Under the pieces are notes generated by a model. The model saw only the letters and a list, made by a program, of their open reading frames with translations, made no database searches and was not told where the DNA came from. The translations under genes were made by a program, and so were the position numbers. From Bacillota bacterium (lineage in GTDB: Bacteria; Bacillota; Clostridia; Christensenellales; CAG-138), in contig JAEXEN010000038.1 of assembly GCA_023400985.1 (NCBI GenBank), positions 62,001-126,000 of the forward strand: 64,000 nt of DNA, written 5' to 3'. Positions 26,920 to 36,196 of this stretch are shown here, one piece after another. Position 1 is the first letter of the stretch; each line of letters opens with the position of its first letter.

Positions 26920-27921
26920 ATGAAAAAGAACACCGTAAAAAAGCTGATCTCCCTGACCGCGGCCGCCACCATGGTCCTCCTGCCCCTGACCGGATGCACA
27001 TCTTCTCCCGCCGCCGGAAAGACCCTGAAGATCGGCGTCATCCAGTACGCGCCGCACCCTTCTCTGGATAATTGCTACGAAGGTTTTGTACAAGGCCTGG
27101 CTTCGGCCGGCTACGTGGACGGGCAGAATATCGTAATCGACTTTCAGAACGCGCAAGGCGAGATGAATAACAGCGATACCATGGCCAAAAACATGACGGC
27201 TTCCGGCTACGACATGCTGGTGGGCATCGCCACCCCAGCCGCCATGAGCGCCTACGTCGCCGCCAAGGAAAGCGGCATTCCGGTGATCTTCTCCGCCGTC
27301 AGCGACCCTGTGGCCGCAGGCATTGTAGAAAGCATGGAGAACCCAAATAGCGGCGCTACCGGCACCTCCGACGCTCTGAACTTAGAGGGGCAGATCCAGT
27401 TGATACGGGCGCTGCTGCCTGAGGCTAAGACAATCGGCATCCTTTACACCACAAGCGAGCCCAACTCCGTCTCCAACCTGAAGGCTTTTCGTGAACTGGC
27501 CCCTCTCTACGGCTTCGAGGTGGCGGAGCAGGGCATAACGAGCCCCAACGAGGTGGCAACGGGTGCGGCGAGCCTTGTCAGCATGGGCGTGGATTGCATC
27601 AACAACTTCACCGACAACAACGTGGTCAACAACCTTTCCATCCTGATCCACGCGACCGGCGGCGCGGGTATCCCCGTATTCGGTTCCGAGATTGAGCAGG
27701 TCAAAAACGGCTGCGTGGCCTCCGAAAGCCTCGATTATGTGGCTCTGGGCGTCAAGACCGGGCAGATGGCGGCCGATATCCTATCCGGCAAGGCCGACAT
27801 CATGACCATGCCCGTAACGTTGATCACCGATTCCGAGCCCGTCTACTCCGCCATAAACTGCGAAAAGTTCGGCATCGTCATCCCGGACGCCTACGCCGCC
27901 GCTGAGAATGTGGACGAATAA
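26920..27921 (+). CDS. trpX: ABC transporter substrate-binding lipoprotein, probable tryptophan transporter TrpX
   Basis: 333 aa of the ABC_sub_bind family. Signal peptide ending in lipobox LPLTGC (residues 21-26), then LKIGVIQYAPHPSLDNCYEG, NIVIDFQNAQGE, GIATPAAMSA, VIFSAVSDPVAAGI, TIGILYTTSEPNS and PVFGSEIEQVKNG. TrpXYZ in Firmicutes is assigned to tryptophan import largely because of Trp T-boxes, and the UGG specifier upstream gives the same evidence here. The start follows TTTGGAGGAAACCCGC. Leucine is encoded mostly by CTG, unlike neighbouring genes which favour CTT/CTC. Confidence 0.9.
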   Translation: MKKNTVKKLISLTAAATMVLLPLTGCTSSPAAGKTLKIGVIQYAPHPSLDNCYEGFVQGLASAGYVDGQNIVIDFQNAQGEMNNSDTMAKNMTASGYDMLVGIATPAAMSAYVAAKESGIPVIFSAVSDPVAAGIVESMENPNSGATGTSDALNLEGQIQLIRALLPEAKTIGILYTTSEPNSVSNLKAFRELAPLYGFEVAEQGITSPNEVATGAASLVSMGVDCINNFTDNNVVNNLSILIHATGGAGIPVFGSEIEQVKNGCVASESLDYVALGVKTGQMAADILSGKADIMTMPVTLITDSEPVYSAINCEKFGIVIPDAYAAAENVDE

Positions 27922-27939
27922 TTCAAAGGAGAGAGTACG

Positions 27940-28845
27940 ATGAACCTGATTTTCGGCTTGGCGGAGAATATTTTGCAGACGGGCTGCGTCTACGGCATCA
28001 TGGCCATGGGCGTTTACATCACCTACAAAATCTTGGGCTTTCCGGATCTGTCGGTGGACGGCACCTTCCCGCTTGGCGCCTGTGTTGCGGCGGCTCTCAT
28101 CACAGCCGGGGTCGATCCCTATATAGCCTGCGCCGCGGCCTTTCTCTGCGGAGCCGCCGCCGGGGCGGTGACGGGGCTGATGCACGTCAAGCTAAAAATA
28201 ACCGATCTGCTTTCCGGCATCATCATGATGACGGGCCTCATCACGGTGAATTTAGCGGCTACGGGCGGCTCTTCCATTTTGCCCTTTTACAACATGCCTA
28301 CCATTTTTAACTCCGGTTTGGTAACGCTGTTGCCGGCGGCTATATATGAGCACCGTGCGGTACTGATCTCCGTTCTGATCGCTCTTATCGTAAAGCTGAT
28401 GCTGGATTGGTTCCTTAAAACCAAGCAAGGCCTTCTCCTAAGGGCGGTGGGGAACAACGCCCGCTATGTTACCTACCTCGCTGAGGATCAGGGGCGGATG
28501 AAGATTTTGGGCCTCGCCATCGGTAACGGCTGTACCGCTTTCTCAGGTTGCATCTACGCACAGCAGGCCGAAAGCGCCTCCTCCGGCTCGGGGGCGGGCA
28601 TGGTGGTGCTCGCCTTGGCCTCGGTCATCATCGGCACCAACCTCTTCCGCCGTGTCCGGTTTATGAAGGCCACCACCATGGCGGTGCTGGGGGCGGTACT
28701 CTACCAGGCGTGCCTCACCGTGGCCATGCAACTGCGATTGCCAACCAATTACCTGAAGCTCCTGATGGCGGTGCTTCTTATGGCGGCGCTCTTGTCCAAC
28801 CGCCTTGCCAAAAAGGGAGGTGCCGCCGATGTCACCGAGCGCTGA
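27940..28845 (+). CDS. trpY: ABC transporter permease, probable TrpY
   Basis: 301 aa, about 8 membrane segments, related to LivH/M-type permeases. YGIMAMGVYITYKILGFPDL, SVDGTFPLGACVAAALI, LLLRAVGNNARYVTYLAEDQ, and a C-terminal RRVRFMKATTMAVLGAVLYQ. GGAGAG precedes the ATG, 18 bases after trpX. Its 3' end overlaps trpZ by 17 bases. Confidence 0.88.
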   Translation: MNLIFGLAENILQTGCVYGIMAMGVYITYKILGFPDLSVDGTFPLGACVAAALITAGVDPYIACAAAFLCGAAAGAVTGLMHVKLKITDLLSGIIMMTGLITVNLAATGGSSILPFYNMPTIFNSGLVTLLPAAIYEHRAVLISVLIALIVKLMLDWFLKTKQGLLLRAVGNNARYVTYLAEDQGRMKILGLAIGNGCTAFSGCIYAQQAESASSGSGAGMVVLALASVIIGTNLFRRVRFMKATTMAVLGAVLYQACLTVAMQLRLPTNYLKLLMAVLLMAALLSNRLAKKGGAADVTER

Positions 28846-29629
28846 ACATAAACCGCTGGTGCGGTTGGAGCACATCACAAAAATCTTCAATCGGGGCTCG
28901 GTGAACGAGTCCGTGCTTTTCGACGATTTCAGCTTCACCATATACGAGAGGCAGTTCGTCTCGGTGGTGGGCTCCAACGGATCGGGCAAGACCACCGCCC
29001 TCAACCTGATCTGCGGCTCCCTTCCCGTGGACGCGGGGCGGATATTCTTAAGGGAGCGGGATATTACAAAAATACCCGAACACCTGCGGGTCCGATCTAT
29101 AGGCCGGGTGTTTCAAGATCCCACCCGCGGCGCCTGCCCGACCCTTACCATTCTTGAAAACATGTCGCTGGCCGATAACAAGGGGAAGCCCTACGGCCTT
29201 GCCCCCGGGGTAAACCGCAAGCGGCAGGACGAGTACCGCTCCCGACTGGAGCTTTTGGGCCTGGGGCTTGAGGATAAGCTCAATCTGCCCGTAGAGGTGC
29301 TTTCGGGCGGCCAGCGGCAGGCGCTGGCGCTTCTCATCGCCACCATGACCCCCATCGATCTATTGGTGCTCGACGAGCACACCGCCGCGTTGGATCCCAA
29401 GAGCTCCGAGACCGTCATGGAGCTTACCGACAGGGTCGTAAGGGAGAAAGGCGTCACCGCTGTCATGGTGACGCACAACCTTCGCTTCGCGGCGGAATAC
29501 GGCGACAGGCTGGTGATGATGGACAAGGGGCGCTCGGTTATCGACACCGGCTTTGAGGACAAAGGCCGGTACAAGACTGCGGATTTGCTTCAGGTCTTCA
29601 ACGAGATATCTGTGGAGTGCGGAAACTGA
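28829..29629 (+). CDS. trpZ: ABC transporter ATPase, probable TrpZ
   Basis: 266 aa. Walker A GSNGSGKTT, Q-loop VFQDPTRGACPTLTI, signature LSGGQRQALAL, Walker B LLVLDEHTAALDPKS (DEH rather than DEP/DEA) and H-loop MVTHNLRFA. It energises TrpXY. ATG at 28829 is preferred for GGGAGG eight bases upstream; a start at 28805 would lie deeper in trpY. Confidence 0.9.
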   Translation: MSPSAEHKPLVRLEHITKIFNRGSVNESVLFDDFSFTIYERQFVSVVGSNGSGKTTALNLICGSLPVDAGRIFLRERDITKIPEHLRVRSIGRVFQDPTRGACPTLTILENMSLADNKGKPYGLAPGVNRKRQDEYRSRLELLGLGLEDKLNLPVEVLSGGQRQALALLIATMTPIDLLVLDEHTAALDPKSSETVMELTDRVVREKGVTAVMVTHNLRFAAEYGDRLVMMDKGRSVIDTGFEDKGRYKTADLLQVFNEISVECGN

Positions 29630-29630
29630 T

Positions 29631-29678
29631 TTGACAATTTATGACTGTTTGCATATACTTTTACTTCCGTGCTATAAT
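29631..29678 (+). promoter_or_regulatory. Promoter(s) of the glycerophosphodiesterase gene
   Basis: TTGACA (29631-29636), 17-bp spacer, TATACT (29654-29659). A second TATAAT lies at 29673-29678 with a weaker TTGCAT (29649-29654) 18 bp upstream. The first starts on the base after the trpZ stop. Confidence 0.75.
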
Positions 29679-29716
29679 GGCAAAAAATGCCGAATCAGGG
29701 AAGAGAGGTACCGAAC

Positions 29717-30445
29717 ATGGCAACCAAAATATGGGCGCACAGGGGAGCGAGCGCATACGCGCCGGAAAACACCATCCCCGCATTCAAAATGGCGCTTGAA
29801 ATGGGCGTGGACGGCATCGAACTCGACGTGCACGAGAGTTCGGACGGGAAGCTGATGGTAATTCACGACGAAACGTTGGACCGCACGTCCAACGGTAAGG
29901 GCCGCGTGGTGGATATGACCTGTCAGGACCTAAAAAAGCTGGATTTTTCAAATGGTAACGAGAAGTTTAAAAACGCCCGCATCCCGACGCTGCGCGAGGT
30001 GTACGGGCTCGTCAAAAACACGAACGTCACCGTTAATGTGGAAGTGAAATGCGACGTAGTGATCTACTACGGCATTTGGAACAAGCTCATCGAGCTGGAG
30101 CGCGAAATGGGCGTGCAGGGAAGGATACTTTATTCCTCTTTCAATCACTATGTGCTCATGAAGCTTCGCGAGGTGGACCCAAGCTGCAAGATCGGCCTCC
30201 TTTACAGCAACGGGCTCGTGGACCCATGGGTGTACGCCAACTACCTGAAGGCGGAGGCCATCCATCCGCATTACCTCGTTGCGCTCAAGGCCGAAGGGCT
30301 CATATCGGGCTGCCGCAAGGCGAATGTGGACATAAACACCTGGACCGTGAACGATAAAAACGCCATGCGCGAGCTCATCGACGCCGACGTCAACGCTATC
30401 ATCACGAATTATCCGGATGTGGCGCTGGGGTTACTGGGGAAATAG
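29717..30445 (+). CDS. glpQ: Glycerophosphodiester phosphodiesterase
   Basis: 242 aa, GDPD TIM barrel. KIWAHRGASAYAPENTIPAF (catalytic His, Arg and Glu), GVDGIELDVHESSDGKLMVI-HDE (metal ligands and second His), VNVEVKC, and the C-terminal VDINTWTVNDKNAMRELIDA. No signal peptide, so it is the cytoplasmic UgpQ-like form. It releases glycerol 3-phosphate from deacylated phospholipids. The start at 29717 follows GAGAGG; an in-frame ATG at 29687 is too close to the -10 box. Confidence 0.93.
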   Translation: MATKIWAHRGASAYAPENTIPAFKMALEMGVDGIELDVHESSDGKLMVIHDETLDRTSNGKGRVVDMTCQDLKKLDFSNGNEKFKNARIPTLREVYGLVKNTNVTVNVEVKCDVVIYYGIWNKLIELEREMGVQGRILYSSFNHYVLMKLREVDPSCKIGLLYSNGLVDPWVYANYLKAEAIHPHYLVALKAEGLISGCRKANVDINTWTVNDKNAMRELIDADVNAIITNYPDVALGLLGK

Positions 30446-30452
30446 TTTAGTT

Positions 30453-31001
30453 ATGAGGGCGGCGATCCTAAGCTTTAGCCTGCGAAACGGTGGGAACTGC
30501 GAGAGCCTGTCAAGCTATATTTCCGGGCTTCTCGAGGGGAGCTTTGATATAACGACTTTTGACCGGCCTCGGATAACGCCTTGCGGCAACTGCGGCTATG
30601 TCTGCTTCCGAAATCAACGATGCCCTTTTTTTCAGGATGATGCCTGCCGCATGTACGAAGCGGTATGCGAAAGCGATGTCGCCGCTTATATCGTGCCCAA
30701 TTACTGCGATTACCCCAACGCCTGCTTTTTTGCCTTCAACGAAAGGGGACAGTATTTTTTCCAAGGGCATGACGAGAGATACGAGAAGTATATGCGGCGA
30801 AAAAAGCTGTTTCTTGTTATCAGCAACACGGGGAAAGAGAACTTCGAAAAGGCGTTTTCTTACCATGTCCCCGCGGAAGAAAAGCAAAACATGCTGATCT
30901 TAAGCGCAAGGAAGTACGGAAAAAGCAGCATCGACGGGAATCTTATGGAGGCTCGGGAAGCGCGGGATGTCGTGAAAGAGTTTGTAAAAAGCGCATTATA
31001 G
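30453..31001 (+). CDS. Flavodoxin-fold NAD(P)H-dependent reductase-like protein
   Basis: 182 aa. AAILSFSLRNGGNCESLSSY resembles the FMN phosphate loop. A cysteine cluster PCGNCGYVCFRNQRCPF (about 50-66) resembles the iron-sulfur flavoprotein/NADPH-FMN reductase group, though the spacing is not a standard 4Fe-4S motif. The central VAAYIVPNYCDYPNA replaces the usual SPVYY. Substrate unknown. It lies 7 bases after glpQ and is probably co-transcribed. The ribosome binding site is weak. Confidence 0.65.
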   Translation: MRAAILSFSLRNGGNCESLSSYISGLLEGSFDITTFDRPRITPCGNCGYVCFRNQRCPFFQDDACRMYEAVCESDVAAYIVPNYCDYPNACFFAFNERGQYFFQGHDERYEKYMRRKKLFLVISNTGKENFEKAFSYHVPAEEKQNMLILSARKYGKSSIDGNLMEAREARDVVKEFVKSAL

Positions 31002-31052
31002 CGTATAAAACATGGGACTGCTGCATTGAGGCCTCATAAAAAAGAGATGAGA

Positions 31053-31080
31053 AACGAGCCGAAAATCTAGGCTCGTTTTC
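31053..31080 (+). terminator. Terminator after the flavoprotein gene
   Basis: AACGAGCC (31053-31060) / GGCTCGTT (31070-31077) with a 9-base loop and TTTTC at the end. Confidence 0.8.
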
Positions 31081-31162
31081 GTGTGTACTGGAGATATGAA
31101 AACAACAGCAGAAAGACGAGGAATCCGCCCCTTGTCTCCAGTTGAATTTTACAAAAATAATA

Positions 31163-31741
31163 TTACAATAAACTTTTTATGGCCCTTGCCAAAACGGTAT
31201 CCCAAGGTCTTGGCTCAATTACTCTAATGCCATTCCGATTACAAGCATCTGCTATCCACTTCCCGTATGCAATGCTTATTTCAGCTCTGTAATGCTGTAA
31301 ATCGCCGCCTTCTCTTGATAAATAATTCTGCAATATTTGATTTATATCCGTTTCATTCACAAAAATTGATTTTACTTCCGGATTCTCAAAAGATTTTGTG
31401 AATTCGGGATAAATAAAATCGCCTTCAATAATGATGGGTAGTTTATCTTCAATATGCCTGTTTACAAGCCTTTTCAATATCGGAATCATTTCTTTGCTTA
31501 CGTCAATCAACCAGTTTACATTGCCATCAACGCCAACGTCCTTCCAATTTATACCGGCATTCCAATAATGCATTGCAGGAAAAAATTCCTTCGTTGTAAC
31601 CGTTTCCACAGATATGTAAACATCATCTGCTTCCAGAACATTCACACCATAGAATCGAGCAATTTCGTAGGCTATGCTGGATTTGCCTGTTCCCGAAGCT
31701 CCTCCGATAAATAAAACCGTCCAGTTTCTGTCATGATTCAC
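31163..31741 (-). CDS. P-loop kinase-like protein of unknown substrate
   Basis: 192 aa. Walker A GGASGTGKSS (residues 13-22), then EADDVYISVETVTT and IIIEGDFIYPEF as in small AAA_33/2-phosphoglycerate kinase-like enzymes; the C terminus is EPRPWDTVLARAIKSLL. It is much more AT-rich than its neighbours, which suggests recent acquisition. A phosphotransferase role is inferred from the P-loop only. Confidence 0.7.
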   Translation of the reverse strand: MNHDRNWTVLFIGGASGTGKSSIAYEIARFYGVNVLEADDVYISVETVTTKEFFPAMHYWNAGINWKDVGVDGNVNWLIDVSKEMIPILKRLVNRHIEDKLPIIIEGDFIYPEFTKSFENPEVKSIFVNETDINQILQNYLSREGGDLQHYRAEISIAYGKWIADACNRNGIRVIEPRPWDTVLARAIKSLL

Positions 31742-31851
31742 TTGTGAACCTCCTTATAAATTCCGGTTTATATGGTGTATATTTTAAATGCAATTATATC
31801 ATACCAAATAAAATGCCATTCGATGGGATTCGGAATATTCTTGGCAATACA

Positions 31852-31881
31852 ATCAAAAACCCCCTTGAAATCAAGGGGGTT
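31852..31881 (-). terminator. Terminator after the nitroreductase gene
   Basis: A perfect 11-bp stem AACCCCCTTGA / TCAAGGGGGTT with a two-base gap is followed on the minus strand by TTTTTGATTG. Confidence 0.88.
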
Positions 31882-31910
31882 CGTAGGTATGTGAAAAACG
31901 TATCCTCCTG

Positions 31911-32465
31911 TTATTCGATCACGATGATCTTCTCCATATCCGGCTCGTGCGGGGCTTTCCCCGAGTTTGCGTACCCGAGAAGCACCGAGCAGCCGAACAT
32001 GTAGCCCTCGGGGAAATGCAGGCGCTTTTTAAATTCCGCGCCACGCGCGCCCTCAAATACGACGCGCGCCATGCCGCAGATGACGTTGGCGACTCCGAGC
32101 GAGGTCGCGGCAAGCGCCACACTCTCACAGAGGATGCCGCAGTCGATAAGAGGCGGCTCTTCGGAAGAGATGGCAAACACGAACATGACGGGCGCGCCGT
32201 AGAAAAGCCTGTCGCCGCGGTCCATCATCCTTTGATAAGCTGACTTATCCTCCCAATTCGCGATAGCTTGCATACCTGCGGCATCCATCTCTTTGATGAG
32301 ATGCTTATCCTTAATAACGATCACGCGCCATGCCTGACGGTTCATTCCGCTCGGGGACTGCACGGCTGCCTTGGCGATCGCCTGCAAAGCATTTTGGGGC
32401 AAGGCGTCGGGCTTGAAATCGCGGCAAGAATACCGCTTTTCCATAACGGTCAATGTCTCGTTCAT
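31911..32465 (-). CDS. Nitroreductase-family FMN oxidoreductase
   Basis: 184 aa. KRYSCRDFKPDALPQNALQA, VQSPSGMNRQAWRVIVIKD (FMN-binding Ser/Asn/Gln), and near the end GYMFGCSVLLGYANSGKAPH. It reduces nitro compounds, quinones or flavins with NAD(P)H. GAGAGG precedes the start. It lies 31 bases downstream of the MFS gene, so the two may form one unit. Confidence 0.88.
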   Translation of the reverse strand: MNETLTVMEKRYSCRDFKPDALPQNALQAIAKAAVQSPSGMNRQAWRVIVIKDKHLIKEMDAAGMQAIANWEDKSAYQRMMDRGDRLFYGAPVMFVFAISSEEPPLIDCGILCESVALAATSLGVANVICGMARVVFEGARGAEFKKRLHFPEGYMFGCSVLLGYANSGKAPHEPDMEKIIVIE

Positions 32466-32496
32466 GATCCTCTCTCCTTATCTGTTGTTTTACTGC

Positions 32497-33789
32497 TCAG
32501 TCGCCGTCGGGTGTGTCGAACGCCTCAAGCTTAGATTGCGGCTTGATGGGTTTGCTGTCGCCGTGGCGAGCAAGAAGCATGGTGAAGAACGAGATCGCCA
32601 CCATGATCGCCGCGTAGGGGAACAACGTATAGTAGCCTACATGCTCGAGCAGATAGCCCGAAAGGGTAGGGGTAACGATCTGCGCGGCCATGGAAAACAG
32701 ATAATAATAGCCCGTGTATTTGCCTATGTTGCCATAGCGGCTGATCTCCACGACCATCGGGTAGCTGTTCACATTGATGGCTGCCCATGCCGCGCCGACG
32801 AGCGCGAACATGAAGTAAAGGCCGGGGTTGAATTTTTCTGCGACCACCCCGCCGATGGCAAAGCAGGCCGCCAAAAGCGCCACGCCGCACAAAATGGTTT
32901 TTTTGCGGCCGATCTTGGTGGCGAGAAAGCCGATGGGTAAATATGCAATCACCGCGCCCACGGTGGCGATCATCAAACAGGTGGAGGCCTGGCCTACATC
33001 CTGCTGCCATACTTGCGTGGCGTACTTGGTGAAGGCGGTCGTCACGGCGTTGTAGCCCATGAACCAGAATAAAATCGAGAACAAAATCAAAAGCAGGCTT
33101 TTGAGCATGTCCGGAGGAAGCTTTTCATCGGCATCCGCCTTCTCTTGCGGTTCGTCGTTTGGATCGACGCCGTAATTGATCGCGCGCATTTCATTCACAA
33201 GCTTCTTTTCGTTGATGGTGAGCACGAGGAAGATCACCGCTACGACCATCAACCCCGCCACGGCTATAAACAGCGTCTCATAATCAGGCGGTGTGCCGTC
33301 GGATGTCTTCTTGACGAGTATTTGGACTGCAATAAGCGTATATACGCCGCCGAGCGTACCCATGAGGTTGATGATGGCGTTTGCCTTGCTGCGGAGGGGT
33401 TTCGGCGTTACGTCGGGCATCAGCGCCACGGCGGGAGAGCGGTAGGTGCCCATGGAGATGAGTATCATGCCGAGGCAGACAAAAAACATGAGGAGCGAGC
33501 TTTGCGCTACCGTGATGGGCAAAAGCACCGTAAAGATCACCGCGGCGGCCGTGCCGATGATGATGAACGGCATGCGCCTGCCGGCCTTGTCGGAAAACGC
33601 GCCGAACAGCGGCAGCATGAAGATGGCTAGAATGTTGTCGAGCGACATGATGAAGCCCGCCAGCGTGTCGCCCAGATGAAAGGTGTCGCGAAGGATCAAC
33701 GGCACGATCGCGTCGTACATCTGCCAGAATGCGCAGATGGAGAAAAATGCGAGACCAACGAGCAATGTACGCTTGTAACTGAGCTTCAT
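32497..33789 (-). CDS. MFS transporter
   Basis: 430 aa, 12 membrane segments. Motif A variant GAFSDKAGRRMPF is in loop 2-3 and ATKIGRKKT in loop 8-9, with a hydrophilic central loop (about 205-235, DPNDEPQEKADADEK). The look is that of the sugar/sugar-proton MFS group (SLC45/GPH-like). Substrate unknown. It is divergent from the malY-like gene. Confidence 0.8.
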   Translation of the reverse strand: MKLSYKRTLLVGLAFFSICAFWQMYDAIVPLILRDTFHLGDTLAGFIMSLDNILAIFMLPLFGAFSDKAGRRMPFIIIGTAAAVIFTVLLPITVAQSSLLMFFVCLGMILISMGTYRSPAVALMPDVTPKPLRSKANAIINLMGTLGGVYTLIAVQILVKKTSDGTPPDYETLFIAVAGLMVVAVIFLVLTINEKKLVNEMRAINYGVDPNDEPQEKADADEKLPPDMLKSLLLILFSILFWFMGYNAVTTAFTKYATQVWQQDVGQASTCLMIATVGAVIAYLPIGFLATKIGRKKTILCGVALLAACFAIGGVVAEKFNPGLYFMFALVGAAWAAINVNSYPMVVEISRYGNIGKYTGYYYLFSMAAQIVTPTLSGYLLEHVGYYTLFPYAAIMVAISFFTMLLARHGDSKPIKPQSKLEAFDTPDGD

Positions 33790-33902
33790 GATCTACCTCC
33801 GAAAATTATAATTGCATACGAAAAAGGCAAGGTATTCCATATATTAAGAACATTATAAGCCACAGCCAATTCCGGCGCAAGAACACGGCGCTTAGAATAT
33901 AC

Positions 33903-33931
33903 TTTCATCGGCCGGAAAGCTGTACTATAAT
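33903..33931 (+). promoter_or_regulatory. Possible promoter of the malY-like gene
   Basis: TTTCAT (33903-33908), 17-bp spacer, TATAAT (33926-33931). The -10 box is good, the -35 box weak. Confidence 0.5.
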
Positions 33932-33972
33932 AAAACCGTTCCCCAAAACATTGCAAAAAACGAGGCAACTTC

Positions 33973-35148
33973 ATGCATTATGATTTTCAAAGCTTCATCG
34001 ACCGCGCAAACTCGGGTGCAATCAAGCACGATACGGCGCCAGAACCGGTGAAAAGCGCGGGTTTCATACCGCTCACCATAGCCGATATGGAATATACGAC
34101 CCCGCCGGCCATTCAGACAGCCGTGAAAAAAGCGGCGGAGCACGGGATTTACGGCTATACTCACGCGGACGACGCGTACTTTGCTGCCGTGAAGTTTTGG
34201 ATGGGAAGCCGCTTTTCCTACTCGCCCGATCGGGAAAGCATGTTCAATACCGCGGGCGTGGTGACGGCGCTTGGCATGGCCGTGCGCGCGTTCACGCAGG
34301 AGGGCGATGGGGTGGTGATACAGCCGCCCGTATACCCGCCGTTCCGCTTTGCCGTGCGCGACAACTTTAGAACGCTTCTCGAAAATCCGCTTCTTTTGAA
34401 GGACGGCCGTTACGAGATGGATTTTGCAGGGCTGGAAACGCTGTGTAAAGAAAAATCGCCTAAGCTTTTGGTGCTTTGCAGCCCCCATAACCCCGTGGGC
34501 CGCGTATGGACCGCGGAGGAGCTCACGCGCGTTGGCGAGATATGCTTAAAGTACGGCGTGTTTATCATTGCCGACGAGATACACGCGGATATCGTCCACC
34601 ATGGCGGTAAGCATACGGTATTTGCGACGCTCCCTCAAATGGCGGAAAGCTGTATGGTATGCACAGCGGTCAGCAAGACCTTCAACCTTGCCGGGCTTTC
34701 CTGCTCGAATATCTTTGTGGCGGATAAGGCGCGCCGCGAGGCGTTTAAAGAAGTGGTCAGGCGCGAGTCGTCCGATGTCATACCGTACTTTGCACGCGCC
34801 GCCACCATCGCCGCGTATACCGAATGTGGTGCATGGGTCGACGCGTTAACGATTAACATTGAGGAAAACTTCAATCAACTGGATGCATTCCTAAAGGAAC
34901 GGCTTCCTATGGTGAAGCTCGTTCCCGCGCAGGGCACCTACCTCGCGTGGGTGGATATGCGGAGCCTCGGCTTAAACGACAAGGCGCTTGAAGAACTGAT
35001 GCTGAAAAAGGCGTTTTTGGCGCTCGACGAGGGCTATATTTTCGGCACGGGCGGCAGCGGGTTCGAGCGCATCAACCTGGCGCTTCCTCGCGAAGCGCTC
35101 TTAAGCGCACTGCTGCGCTTGGAACGGGCGGTCAAAGGGATACTTTAA
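33973..35148 (+). CDS. MalY/PatB-type PLP-dependent C-S lyase/aminotransferase
   Basis: 391 aa, fold type I. FIPLTIADMEYTTPPAIQTA (MalY/PatB hallmark), YGYTHADDAYF, CSPHNPVGRVWTAEEL, IIADEIHADIVHHGG, and SKTFNLAGLSCSN with the PLP lysine. The usual activity is cystathionine beta-lyase or cysteine desulfhydrase. GAGG precedes the ATG. The asparaginase gene follows after 28 bases; both supply or degrade amino acids. Confidence 0.9.
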   Translation: MHYDFQSFIDRANSGAIKHDTAPEPVKSAGFIPLTIADMEYTTPPAIQTAVKKAAEHGIYGYTHADDAYFAAVKFWMGSRFSYSPDRESMFNTAGVVTALGMAVRAFTQEGDGVVIQPPVYPPFRFAVRDNFRTLLENPLLLKDGRYEMDFAGLETLCKEKSPKLLVLCSPHNPVGRVWTAEELTRVGEICLKYGVFIIADEIHADIVHHGGKHTVFATLPQMAESCMVCTAVSKTFNLAGLSCSNIFVADKARREAFKEVVRRESSDVIPYFARAATIAAYTECGAWVDALTINIEENFNQLDAFLKERLPMVKLVPAQGTYLAWVDMRSLGLNDKALEELMLKKAFLALDEGYIFGTGGSGFERINLALPREALLSALLRLERAVKGIL

Positions 35149-35176
35149 AAAAGCAAGAAACGAGGGAGCAAGCGGC

Positions 35177-36166
35177 ATGAAGCGTATCAAGCTTATCTCC
35201 ACCGGCGGCACCATCGCCTGCATGCCGGGCGAAAACGGGCTCACGCCCGCGCTTACGGGCAGTCAGCTTCTTGATTACACCGCCACGGCCTTCGACGACG
35301 TGGACTGCACGGACCTTTTCAACATGGACAGCTCCAACATCCAGCCCGAGGAATGGCGCGTCATAGCCCAAGAGGTAAAAAAGAGCGTGGAGCAAGGGTA
35401 TGGCGGGATCATCATCACGCACGGTACGGATACCATGGCGTATACCTCGTCCATGCTGAGCTTCATGCTGTTGACCGTGCCTATCCCGGTGGTACTTACG
35501 GGCGCGCAGCAGCCCATTATCTATCCGGATTCGGACGGCCGCAGGAACCTTCGGGACGCTCTCATCGCCGCACGCGCCATGACGGGCGGCGTATACGTAT
35601 GCTTCGGCGGCGCGCTCATTTTAGGCTGCCGCGCGGTGAAAACGCGCACCACCTCCGTGAACGCGTTTGAATCCATCAACTACCCGTATGTGGGGACGGT
35701 CGTGAACGGCAAATATGTGGAGCTTTACCCGCACAGGCCGCGCGGGGAATTCCGCTTTTTCGACGGCATCGACGAGCGCGTGGCGCTCGTGAAGCTCATA
35801 CCCGGCACAAGCCCCGCGCTTCTCGAAATGCTTTTGGACTGCGATGTGAAGGGCGCGGCCGTGGAGGCGTTCGGCCTCGGCGGCGTGCACAACTTCCGCC
35901 GCGATCATGCGGAAAGTATCAAAAAGCTCGTAAAAGGCGGCATACCGGTTGTGCTCACCTCGCAATGCCTGTACGAGGGGAGCACGCCGGACCTTTACGC
36001 GGTCAGCCACACCCTGCGCGAAGCGGGCGTCATTTCCGCCTCGGATATGACCACCGAAGCGGCCGCCACAAAGCTCATGTACGCGCTCGGTCAAGCGAAG
36101 GACATGGGAACCGTGCGGATGCTTATGGAAACCGATCTATGCGGGGAACTCGGCACCGGCAAATAA
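35177..36166 (+). CDS. ansA: Type I (cytoplasmic) L-asparaginase
   Basis: 329 aa. STGGTIACM (first catalytic Thr, residues 8-16), ITHGTDTMAYTSSMLSFML (second Thr-Asp), PVVLTGAQQPI, SDGRRNLRDAL. No signal peptide, so it is the cytoplasmic AnsA type. It hydrolyses asparagine to aspartate and ammonia. GAGGGAGC precedes the start; probably co-transcribed with the malY-like gene. Confidence 0.93.
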   Translation: MKRIKLISTGGTIACMPGENGLTPALTGSQLLDYTATAFDDVDCTDLFNMDSSNIQPEEWRVIAQEVKKSVEQGYGGIIITHGTDTMAYTSSMLSFMLLTVPIPVVLTGAQQPIIYPDSDGRRNLRDALIAARAMTGGVYVCFGGALILGCRAVKTRTTSVNAFESINYPYVGTVVNGKYVELYPHRPRGEFRFFDGIDERVALVKLIPGTSPALLEMLLDCDVKGAAVEAFGLGGVHNFRRDHAESIKKLVKGGIPVVLTSQCLYEGSTPDLYAVSHTLREAGVISASDMTTEAAATKLMYALGQAKDMGTVRMLMETDLCGELGTGK

Positions 36167-36196
36167 CAGAGCTTGCCGGGCAGGAGCTACACAATA

